NCBI GenBank assembly: GCA_023078555.1
Contig: CM041196.1
Span: forward strand, 248,001 to 312,000
Reading direction: 5' to 3'
Length of the DNA: 64,000 bases
DNA from: Ulva prolifera
Lineage: Eukaryota > Chlorophyta > Ulvophyceae > Ulvales > Ulvaceae
Below, piece by piece: positions 1 through 10,495 of this stretch. Numbering within the stretch: position 1 is the first letter of the stretch; the number at the start of each line of letters is the position of its first letter. A program made the position numbers and the translations under genes. The notes beneath the pieces were generated by a model. It was not told the origin of the DNA, searched no databases, and saw only the letters and a list, made by a program, of their open reading frames with translations.

Positions 1-3000
1 CGGCCACCGAAACATCATCGCCGCCCCCACCGCCGCCCCCACCGGGGAGTCCCTCGAGAAGCCAGCAAACCCCCCACTTGGAGGTGACGCCGCCATCTCG
101 TCCAGGGCCTCGGCACTGCCGTCAGCATCGTCAGCTGCGACAGCCGCCGCCGCGGCGGCCACACGGTCCGCGAGCTGGTGAGGGGTCGGCCACACGCGCG
201 TGTCTGTGCCGCAGCCGCAGCGAACGGCGGAGAGCGCGAGGTACAGGGCGGCCAGGGAAGCGGCGTGGGCGGCGATCGTCACAGCAACGGCAACGGTCGG
301 GGCGCGGGAGATGACGCCGATGCACGCCCACGCGAGCGCCGGCTGGTGTGCGTGGTCGCGCACGTACGGCATCTGGAGGGCGTACGTGAAGCACATCTGC
401 ATGGCGACCCACGCGGCGAGAGCCACGGCCTGCCGCGGCGCGAGGAGCGGCTCGAACGCAACGGAGCCACCTGCATGCGTGTGCCGTGGTGAAGTCAGGT
501 GCCTCCTGCTGCAGCTGTTCATGCTGCAACGCGGCTGCCAGCGCGTCAGCCGGGGCGCCGGTTCCCAGTGGTGCCCATTTCCGGGCCACCGTTGGCTTCC
601 GATAATGCTTGCGCGGAGGTTTTCAGCAACTTGCACTGGAAATCAACGATCAACGTTAAGCACCTGGTGCGCTCATCGCTAGAGCATTCACTGACGCAGG
701 CTGAGCATCGACGCAGTAGAGGCATAGCTCGCAAAGTTGCACTTGGCTGAGATGAAGCTGGTGATGTTATGTATGCATGTACCTCAGCACGTAGCATGGG
801 CGCTGCTGTCGACGAACGAGCAGTGCGCTTGCTGGACGCCAGTCCTCACAACAGGAGAGAGGGGGCTCAGACACGCACCGGCTCGGTCCGGGGGGACGAG
901 TGCCCACGCCAGCAGCCGCCAGACCATCACCCCTGCGGCCACGAGATTCAGGGGGGTCGGCCATAGCGCGCATGCCGCGACGACGAGCAGCGCGGCCGCC
1001 GTGCCTGCCACGGTGTGTGGCACCGCGGCGGCGGCCACGAAGAGGCGCAGGCCGCGCGCAGCACGCAGCGCGGCCAGCGGGTCGTACGCGGAGCTCTGCG
1101 GCCCTGCGGCCCGAGGGAGCATGAGGCTGCAGGCCTGCACGCCGCTGAGCGAGCAGCACAGCGCGGCCGGCAGCAGCACCTGCACGCAGCACGCGGCGCC
1201 GCTGATGGCATGCGTGTTACAAGCACAGAGGCGGCGAGGCGGGCGGCGCCGCGAGCACAGCGAGCAGCTCAACGTGTCCAAACCATCGCAGTTGCACCAC
1301 AGCCACAGCCATGAGCTAGCGGTGTGTATGCGAGGGCAGTGCAGAGCCGATGCCATTACACGTGGGTGTGTGCACATGCCAAGGTAGACCCGCGTATGGT
1401 GCAGGTGTGGCACTCGCTGTCGTTGATGGGGCCGTGTATACAAACCTCCGGGGGGCACGAGGCATACATGGTTGAAGGAAGATGGGAAGCTTTCGCATGC
1501 TGTGAGGTGCACAAAATGAGGCGGCGCCTACTTGAGCAGTTACTGAGGGGCAGCCGCAGATGCACGAAGCATGCATGCATGCCTGCATGCATGCGCCAAC
1601 AATATGCCTTGAGCGAGGACGGCGGTGCCGAGGCACACCCTGTGGTGGGGGAGTGTTCAGGGCCCGGATGCACCTTGGCGAGGGGCGGTCGCTTCAAGCA
1701 TGAACCGACACGCTGCAGTGGTCCATGCATGGCTGCTTCATCGAAAACACATGTGCGTTTCATCTCTGTGGCACGCCTTGTGCATGCATGAGTCACGGGC
1801 GGCTTGTGGAGGGCCTCAGCTCAGGTGCCTGCCGAGCTGATGTCCATAACAGGCCAGGCCAGGCCAGCAGGTACATGGCATGCTTAGATCGTAAAGTAGG
1901 CATATGCCACGTGCCCTTGGACCGGCTTGATGCTGCAGCGCAAGGCTGCGACAGGATGTGGCCTGGGCGACATGATCAGACAATGTTGCCAGAGTTGGCC
2001 CGATTGACATGGCCACGGTATCATGCCTACTTGCGGGCACAGGTGTGCTGCCCTCATGTTTGCGCGAGTGCCCGGTCCGCGTCGGGGTGGCTGCGGGTAC
2101 AACACGCAGAGGTGCCTGGAGTGGCGGCAGCCCAGAATGTTGCGCACAGTGGCAGGCTGCGGCCTTCGGCGTGGCTGCAGGATGCTGGGCACATCGGCAG
2201 GCGCCATGCACGGACACAGCGGCTACGAATCGGATCTGTCTGACAAAGGTTGGGGGCTGCCTGAGCTGTGAGATGAAGCAGGCATCGTTCGGCCTGACTG
2301 CATGCACGCGACCGGCAAGGCCAGCTGCTGCATCGTGCCTCAACGCAATGCATGGATGGTGTAAATGGTGTATCTGTATTTACAAAGGATAGTGTAAATG
2401 TATGGATGATGCACCGGTGGGTGCCTGAGCATCCGAGCACGCAGGTCTATGCTGCTCTGGCATTGCGGCAGCACACATGGCGTGGGTTTGAGAATGCAAA
2501 ACAGGCGCAAGAAACAACCAAGGTTACACTGCTGTGGACTGCCACACGACTCAGGCTTGCAAGTTTTGAGTGCACTATGTGATGCAATGACCTGGAACTT
2601 GTCTGGATAGTGATGTTGATGGGAGTCAGTGTCTTTGTGGTCTGGATGGGCGTATGCGATCATTGACGGCGTCAGATGTGCGTGCCATGCCGTGTATACC
2701 TTATGTGATGCACCATGTGTCTAAACGTTCTGGCCTGAACTTTATCTGGTACAGTGGAAGGGCTGCAGTGGGGATGCAGGGCAGCTCACCCTGGTGGCAC
2801 ATCATGTGTAGCAACAGCGCACCTGGAGCTTTTGAAGGGAAGGCTTGTTGGGAAAGCCAAGGAACGCCAGCCATTCTGGACTCCTGTCAGTCTGGATGTA
2901 TATCACTTGGGCTGTGAGCTGGAGCGCAAAGTGCACGGCTGCAAGAAGAGCGACCAGCACCCACAGTATATAGCGAGTAGTACTTCTTCCCGGAGGCCTG

Positions 3001-3046
3001 ACCCATGTCGCCCCCCACCAGAAAAAAACGCCTAGCCATATGAATC
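1..3046 (-). CDS. PIEZO: PIEZO-like mechanosensitive channel, N-terminal part (runs off left edge)
   Basis: Three exons read on the minus strand with compatible phases: 3046-2823 (acceptor catgcag, donor CAG|gtgcgc), 1179-879 (acceptor cgtgcag, donor gtgcgtgt, ends phase 1) and 470-1, which leaves the window. The first encodes a hydrophobic pair followed by WLAFLGF. The second encodes VLLPAALCC and then a membrane segment with CALWPTPLNL. The third has the membrane stretch AMQMCFTYALQMPYV followed by a second hydrophobic hairpin. The order of helix pairs, the ALxLxxxVIY...LGF stretch and the Y-x-L-Q-M-P motif resemble the N-terminal blade repeats of PIEZO proteins, from recall only. The start codon and first helices should lie beyond 3046 and were not found. 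Intron 1180-2822 holds nothing I recognise. PIEZO channels are large plasma- or vacuolar-membrane cation channels opened by tension. An unrelated multipass protein remains possible. Confidence 0.58.
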
Positions 3047-4184
3047 CTGCATGGGGAACACCAGTAGTGTCGAAAGGTTGCAGGTGTTTGTGCTCCTGGA
3101 CCTTGGTCTCGGCAGAGGTTGAGAAGCCACGGAGGATGCCTTTGCCGCGCCGCACGCTTCCTAAAATCTCTTCAGCATTATCGCATTTGAGGTTTTCGGC
3201 TTCCGTCGAGCCAACCATAGCAAAAACGCCCCGGGAAAGCATCAACCAGACACGCCGAGCAGTGATGACTGGTTCAACCGCTCGTATGTCGGCAGAGCAC
3301 ACGTGATTCGGCAGAGCAGATTCAAACAAGCAGATGAGAGGACAGAATCATTTAGGCACATCGTATATGGGCGTTGTGTGCAACAGGGCGCACCGAGGAG
3401 CGAGGGCACCGACGCTGCGTGAATGAGAAACGCCGCTGCGACGACGCATTCCCACCCGCTATATCGCATCCTAGCTGCTGTCAGGATACAAATGTTCCGT
3501 AGACAAGCATATCTAGCGTGTCGCGGTTCAGGGCACCAGTCCAAAGTCAATCATTCGGCACTGATGTCGGGTCGAGGACATTTGCGGCCATTTTGGAGAC
3601 TCTTCAAGTTCCAACGTCATCTACGGTCACACAATAGCACTGATAGTACCATTCAAACTGATGGTCTTTAGATAGTGCGCCATATGTCAAGTCGCGCACA
3701 AGGCGTTCACAAGCTGCCGGTAAACAAATTGAAAGTGGCGCGAGCGCTACGCACCGGCGGTCAAGGTGCACGCGGCTCCCATTGCCAACTGTACGTGGCT
3801 CGACAACGCCGGCAATGCTGTCAACGCAGATCTGCCTGTCGATGTCTGCTTGATCCAGGTGCATTGCAAGATCCTGGAACGCAGGATGCGTTTGCGCGGG
3901 AAGAGTCCCCATCGCCACTTAGTACACCATACTGAACGGCCTCAAATTCTCTGCTTTGATACGGTTGCGAGCTATGAGAAATCCACATGTCGAAGTGTTG
4001 AGATGAAACGGCGTTGAAGATCTGCGTCCAGGTGCAACTCCTCGAACCTCGTTTGACCGTCCACGCTAGTGCTGCACACCTCCAGTACAGTTTCACAGGC
4101 TCTGCGGAGCAGATTCGTCTGTCAGCACGTCACTAGACCGCACTTCACCTGGTATAGATCAATTGCTCAAGAAGCTATACAGCC
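3047..4184. other. Intergenic: presumed upstream regions of the PIEZO-like gene and BCAT
   Basis: About 50% GC, with only short overlapping frames on both strands. The missing first exon(s) of the minus-strand PIEZO-like gene probably lie here, but no start codon could be chosen. The last 45 bases lead into the BCAT start. Confidence 0.4.
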
Positions 4185-7100
4185 ATGGCTGAGACCCCTG
4201 ACTGGGACAAGCTGTCCTTTGGGCTGGAGCACACGGCTCCGGTGCGCATCATTCTACAGGAGCAACTGTACTATGACACAGCTTTGTGATTCAATGTTCG
4301 GCCCTGGACAAAGTGATGCATCATGTAGTGCTCGCAGACGGTGCAGCGGTCGACTGCAGCTGCGCGTGCACCTTCTGGGCAGCGCGTGCGGCACATCCCC
4401 GAAGTCACGTCTACGCAGTCGGCATGCTTCCGAAAGCGAATTCACACAAGTTGACCAGTACCACTGGTGATGCACGCTGATAGTGTGTCTTTCGCAAAAT
4501 GCATGTGCGCGGACAGTAACGCAACCCTCTGACGTTATGCACGAGTCTTAGCCAGGCCGTTTCACGGCCGCGACCCACGTCATCAACCACCGCTATGCAG
4601 TACATGTACGTGGCCAAGTGGACCGCTGAGAATGGCTGGAAGTCCGAGGGCGTGAAGCCGTACGCGAATCTCTCGATGCCCCCCTCGGCCACAGTCCTCA
4701 ACTACGGGCAAGCGCTGTTCGAAGGCATGAAGGCGCTGACCAGCGCAAAGGGCAGGCATGTCCTGTTCCGTCCTCTGATGAATGCGGAGCGCATGCGGGC
4801 TGGCGCGCAGCGCATGTCAATGGAGGAAATTCCAGAGAAGGTGTTCCTGCAAGGCATCAAGGAACTTGTCACAGCGAACACCAGCCACGTACGCCTCCAC
4901 GCAGCACCCCAGACACACCATTTGCCATGCACTTCTTGCACGCCACAGTGCCAGGGACTGCATGGCTGATGTTGAAGCATGTACTGCAAACATGGCCGTG
5001 GCCAGCAGCCACACCATCGCCCCATGTGCCTTCCCTATTGCAGCCTTGACCGCCAGTGTTGACAGGCTGCGCTGCCACCTTTCGACCGCAGTGTCTACTG
5101 TGGAGTTTCGACAACGTAATCTGTAGCTCGAAAGCAGCAGACATGCAGTGCCGATGACTCGCATCTTCTACAGCAATCGCTCTTCCACTGCATTCTGTGT
5201 TGTGCATGAACGCCCTGTGCATGCACGCCAGGTCATGCTGGACGTCTTTCGACGCCCTGCAGCCACGAATGCGGGTGCCATTCTGCCCCACGTCCACGCT
5301 GCCGCCACAGGCGCCAGGCGTGCTGAGAACACGGATAGCATGGCGCCACACCCACCCACCCACCCACCTCATCCGTGTCCGGCAGCCCACCGCCCCACAC
5401 GACGCCGTGGTGCCCTGCACCAAGTGCCGCCGTCATGCATGGTGCTCATGCATGCTCCTTGCGTGCAGATCCCGCCGCTCGGCAAGGGCTCGATGTACCT
5501 GCGGCCGCTGCTGCTCGGAACCGGCCCGACACTCGGCCTCGCGCCGTCGCCGGAGATCACGTTTGTCGTGTTCTCCGCGGCCGTCGGCTCCTACTTCGCG
5601 GGCGGCCAGCTCACGCCAATCGACCTCAAGGTCGAGACGAAGTACCACCGCGCCGCGCCGCTCGGCGTCGGCGCCGCCAAGTGCGCCGGTGTGCACCCGC
5701 TCGCACGCATGCATGCCCGCGCGCGGCGACAAGCTCATCCAGCTGGTGTCGTGTGGCGGCTGCATACGTTCGTCTACGGTGATTGCGCTGTAGCCGCATG
5801 CGTTTCCCCTTCAGCGCATGGGACGTTGGCATGCACTGTACGGACTTGCACCCAAGCCCTCACCAGCGGAGGCCAGTGGCCCGGTCATCAGCCCAGGGCT
5901 CATCTAGCCTGCACTGTGCGCACTGCCTCCAGCTGAGGGCCCTCGTACAGCCGATTGGAGCCTGGCTCTGTCTTGAGGTGCTCAAATTGAGCTCGAGATC
6001 GTGTCCTCTGCGAACACATCGGTCAACGGGATGATTGTGTTTATCAAGCAACGGCGGTGGGGGTGCAGGCAACTACGGCGCGGGCATCCAGGCGCTGATG
6101 AAGGCGAAGAAGGAGGGCTTCACCGACGTCGTGTACCTCGACGCGCGCACCGACACCAACCTCGAGGAGCTCTCCGCCGCCAACATCTTCTCCGTCAAGG
6201 TGCGCGCCAAAATTTCGTCACTGCGAGTTGGGACTGTGAGCTGGCTGTGAGTCGGCGGAGCTGGTGTCGTGCCTTGCCCCCGTGTCCCACAGCCCACTGC
6301 GATAGCTTGCGGCGTGAGCCTCAGGGTGTGCACAACAGTGTTGGGTCGCTTTGCAGCATTTCCGGGGCTGCCATCCAGAAATTAGACCTGTATGTTCGGA
6401 GTTGTTCTATGTAATCGGGCCCGATGACCAAACACTGGTGCACGTGAGTAAAGATGACTGCTGCATCGGCACACCATGGCATCATCCTTTGAGAGCTTGC
6501 CTGTGTCTGGTGGTGCCGGTACCGACGGTCCCAGCACCAGTGGACTCCACAGCAACATGCATCACGTGGCCACACTGCGGCCACACTGGCGATATCTGAA
6601 CCTAGTCAACCACACACCAGAATTTCAGCATGATTGGGCCTCCAGTGCACCTATGCCATGAAAACGGGATCGTTCATCGATTCACAGTGGCTGCGGTGCG
6701 CTGGGGGCGTGCAAAGGGTTCTGTCGTAGCGCGGCTGCTTGAGAATGGGTCAGAGTTCAGGCTTGTCGATGCTCTGGAATCCGAGTGCCCGGCCGATGGC
6801 ATTGCTGTCACTGCCTCTGTCACAGTTAGGCCGGACGCGTGTAGACACCTGCTTCTGAAACCTGTGCCGCATCCGGGGTCGCGCCACACTTCGGGGGAGC
6901 CGCCATAAATCTGTCCTGCACCCGCTCATGCGATCGGGCTGCATTCAGGTGGCGCGGTACCTACAACTGGTCATTTTGTAACCTGTGGTCCCAACACACC
7001 CAGCGCATGGTCCAATTTGTGCTGTGTATCAATTGACTGCCGCTTATGCGTGTGGGGTGCGATGCAGGGCAAGCACATCAGGACGCCGCCGCTGAACGGG

Positions 7101-8151
7101 ACCATCCTGCCGGGCGTCACGCGCGCCTCCATCCTCGAGCTCGCGCCCTCCCTCGGCTTCACAGTCTCGGAGGAGGCCGTGCCCATCGAGGAGGCGCTCG
7201 CCGGCGACGAGGTCTTCACCTGCGGTCCGCCCCCATTTCTCCCCCCCCCCAACATGACCATAATCTCTGCAACTTCGAGTAACGAATGTCCCTGCGGATA
7301 TGGGTGGGTAAGCATGCATGCATATAAGTTCCTGCTGTGTGCGTAATGCTCCGCTTTTCCAGCGCCCACATCATGTTCTTTTTGTTCGGCCTCCAGCCTG
7401 GACACACGCGCTCAGTCGCTCCCGGCGGCCGAGTGCTGCCAGACCAGAGGCCGCTTGCTCACATGTCCCATGCATACCTCGCGAATGACATCATGTGTGC
7501 GTCCGATTGAGGTTACCTTCAACCGCTGGTGTGTGACTCGTGTGCCGTTTGGTGTGAGATGGTGGCAGTGCGGTGCGTCACAAGGGCAGGCGTGAGGAGG
7601 CAGGGGGCACTGCAGAGGCATCCTGCCGCACACGCTCCGGAACAGCAACACAGCACACACAGCACACACAGCACACACAGCACACACAGCACACACTGCA
7701 CACACTGCACACACAGCACACACAGCACACACTGCACACACAGCACACACAGCACACACAGCACACACAGCACACTCAGCACACACAGCACACACAGCAC
7801 ACTCAAGGCACAGCCAGCGTCCCACGTGCCTCATGCGTAGCCGGCCAACTCCATCACACCACCATGCAATGCCCTGCACTGCCGGAGTGCGGCGCACCCA
7901 CAGCCATGCATACAAACACTCACGGTGGCGCGCGGCGTGCAGGCACGGCGGTCGTGGTGTGCCCCGTGGGCAGCCTGACGTACAACGGCGAGCGCACCGT
8001 CTTTGGCGAGGAGGGCAAGCCGGGGCCGGTGTGCCAGCAGCTGTTCGACGCGCTGACGGCGCTGCAGACGGAGCAGGGCGAAGACGCGGGCGGCTGGGTC
8101 GTGCCGCTCGACGAGCTTGACGCCGTCATCGCCGCCGCCCCCGCCGAGTAG
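4185..8151 (+). CDS. BCAT: Branched-chain amino acid aminotransferase (complete, 6 exons)
   Basis: PLP-dependent fold-IV transaminase that interconverts Leu, Ile and Val with their 2-oxo acids, using glutamate/2-oxoglutarate. Exons 4185-4241, 4601-4888, 5469-5688, 6069-6199, 7068-7224 and 7943-8151 keep frame and give 353 aa, the usual length. The start ATG sits in a good context (cagccATGGct) and gives [10 protein letters not shown], the family's WD-x-L-x-FG entry. Family hallmarks in order: [49 protein letters not shown], the expected PLP lysine at about residue 186 in [21 protein letters not shown], and [14 protein letters not shown]. No transit peptide is visible in this model, so a cytosolic form is implied unless an upstream exon exists. 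Donors are gtgcgc, gtacgc, gtgtgc, gtgcgc and gtccgc. Intron 4 holds a dispersed-repeat copy and intron 5 a long microsatellite. Confidence 0.95.
6365..6429. repeat. Degenerate dispersed repeat, copy 1
   Basis: Aligns without gaps to 54566-54630 with 52 of 65 bases identical. The best-conserved part is about 28 bases, from 6402 onward, around tctatgtaatcgggcccgat. It lies in intron 4 of BCAT; the other copy lies in an intron of the Ala/Lys-rich plastid protein gene. Confidence 0.6.
7648..7803. repeat. 9-bp microsatellite, unit AGCACACAC
   Basis: About 17 near-perfect copies of a 9-base unit, with occasional substitutions (agcacact, tgcacacac). It lies in BCAT intron 5, upstream of the last exon. 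The unit is a multiple of three, so both strands stay open and give artificial His-Thr-Gln or Cys-Val frames that are not genes. Confidence 0.95.
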
Positions 8152-8461
8152 AGGCGCCCCCGGCAAGCGCGAGAGGGCCCAGGCCGCCCTGGGGGGTGTG
8201 GCGTGGGTGTGGTGCTGCAGCTCGCCTGCTGCTTCTGGCGAGGCTTGTTGCGCGGCCGCCTGGGTGAGGGCAACGCCATGATGCTTGCGCAAACACATGC
8301 GGACCGAGGATGGCGCGCTGTCAAGTGGCGTTGGGGTGGCATGCCACCACGTGGGTCTGCTGGGAGGGGCGGACGCCGTCAGCTGAAGGTGTTGCGACGG
8401 GTGTGGAAGGCGCGGCTGCAGGTTGTTTGTAAACAATTCCCGGTGGTGTGTTGTGCTGCGT

Positions 8462-8507
8462 GTTGTTTTGCATGACTGTTGCCAGTGCCGCTCTGGCCAT
8501 GTTCAGG
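8462..8507. repeat. 46-bp imperfect direct repeat, left copy
   Basis: Matches 8554-8599 over 46 bases without gaps (40 identical). It starts gttgttttgcatgactgtt and ends ggccatgttcagg. All six differences between the copies are transitions. Confidence 0.8.
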
Positions 8508-8553
8508 GCGCGCTGCCCACATGCATGTGGTGGCACGGTGTGGCTCCTGCGTT

Positions 8554-8599
8554 GTTGTTTTGCATGACTGTTACCGGCGCTGCTCCGGCCATGTCCAGG
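8554..8599. repeat. 46-bp imperfect direct repeat, right copy
   Basis: Second copy of the repeat at 8462-8507, offset 92 bases. Confidence 0.8.
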
Positions 8600-10495
8600 T
8601 GTCAGGGTGCGGTGAGCGCCCCCCGACAGTGGCACTGATGCCCATGCTGCCGTGTCATGCGTGTACTGTGCACATGGCCTCTGCTGGCCCCGCCCGTGTC
8701 CAAGGCCATGCTGCCTTCTGCACATCCCACCGTGCATCCACCTCTGGCGTCTGCCATCCGCTCGTCCACGGACAGCAGACTCGATCCGTGAACCTCTGCG
8801 GTGTTGTTATATGATTCATATGATATGAAGGATCCAGCGATCGAATCACACGAGAGCACGATCAGAGAAGCCAAGCCGGAACGCATGAAGACGGCCTGTG
8901 GGGGTTGCCGCGCAAATCCGTTGTGTAGACGCAGCTGTGCATGGCTGGCACAGTGTAGCGCAGCGCAGGATGTGAGATAACGAGGTATTAGTGCAGCTGC
9001 GACGATTGATCACACGCAGCCGAGGATTTCGCATTGTGCCCCCCTGCGAAAATGCTTGAGAAGACACAGCGCTGCCATGCAGAACCTCTGTCGCAGGCAC
9101 GACATGCTTCCAGCATCCACTGCCTGGACTGCCATAATTCCAACCGACACAAAGCCGTGAAGCCAAAACCTGGAGTCCACCTGTTTGAGGTCTTTTAACA
9201 CATATGCAATGTGTCATGGCAACTGCAACAACCTGATCTGCATCGATGTGGTCACATGACCACCTCTCAGCTCAGGCTCACATGGCATGCATTCTGCTTC
9301 ACGCTGACGCAGCTCACACCACAGTGCGATGCTGTGTGCGCGCTGTGGAGTCAATGCAGTCCCGGGTGAACACCACGCACTGCAGCAGAGGAGAACCTGT
9401 CTACTTAGCTCAAATGCCTGTACAGAATTTCCTATTGGGCCCCCCTTTGGAATATGTAATCCCGGTGATCTGGAGCACAACCTGCGGAGCGTGCAAATGG
9501 CCTCGCGTAAGTTACAATTGTTGTTCACTCTGCAGTGCAAGGAGCCTTGAAAATGCGTGCAGGACACAATCGCAACGCATGGCGTCACTGCACGCAGCTG
9601 CCCAAGAGGGCCTGGAAGAGGCAACACGGCGCGGGGCACCGAGGAAAACCAGCCCCGTACGGCTGGAGTCTGGAGGTTTGCCCAACGGAAAAGCACTGTG
9701 GGGCGGCGCACGCCCCCCCAGCCGCGCAACAGCGGCCCGCTGGGCTGCGCCACAGCCATCCAAAGCACGGCTCACCGCGACAAATAAACAAGGATAAAAG
9801 AAAGCTCAGGGGTACTGCTGCGCCGAGGCCCGGCCAGCATCAACCAACACAGCCACGCATGCCAAAATTGAGGCGGATTCCATCTGTGTGTCGGCACCTC
9901 GTGCCCGCCACGTCAGCGCCACCGTGGCAGCCGGGCGGCGACGCGGCCCTCCGCCGGGGGACCCCGCCGATACTGCTTTCTCACTGGCATGCATGTCTGC
10001 GGCGACCGCCCATCGTGGCGGGGGGCGGCCCGCACCATCATCATATCGCCGTTCTCCGGCACAACGGCATCAACTCAGCTATTGTTCAAGGTCGCCGAGG
10101 CAACAAAAAGTCCCACCGGTCTGAGAGCGCTCCGCCTTCGCAACGCCCGCAGCTCCCCCCGGTGAAGGACATCAGCACAAGGGCCAAAAGTGTTGACCAC
10201 ATATGTGTACTGGGGATAGCATCCTCTGCCGGCCTCATGCAGCCCTCACCCGCTGCCAGGACGATGAGCGGGATGGCGCCGAAGTGCCCCAGCCAAGCCA
10301 CTGCCGACGAGCCCAGCCATGAGCGCAGCCAGCGATCTCAACACGTCACCCGGAAAATCCTAGAAGCAACAGAGACACCCGCTGGCATGTGTGCCACCCA
10401 GTTGCAGCACGGCCCCAGGCCGCACCACGACTCGGCCAGGTCGACAAAAGTGGCTACAGGTGACACATCTTGCGGCGGTGTCATAAGGGGGGGTG

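Larger units (their letters stand above)
8152..10495. other. Convergent intergenic region (3' flanks of BCAT and the pseudokinase gene)
   Basis: BCAT ends from the left and the minus-strand pseudokinase ends from the right. A TGTAA-type algal polyadenylation word occurs at 8428-8432, about 280 bases past the BCAT stop. An imperfect direct repeat lies at 8462-8599. The long plus-strand open frame at 9535-10785 runs antisense into the last kinase exon and has no family features. Confidence 0.5.

Noticed and set aside
7648-7803. CRISPR-like array
   Set aside because: Simple contiguous microsatellite without spacers, in a eukaryotic intron.
7412-8151. Cys-Val and His-Thr-Gln repeat frames
   Set aside because: Products of the 9-bp microsatellite inside BCAT intron 5.
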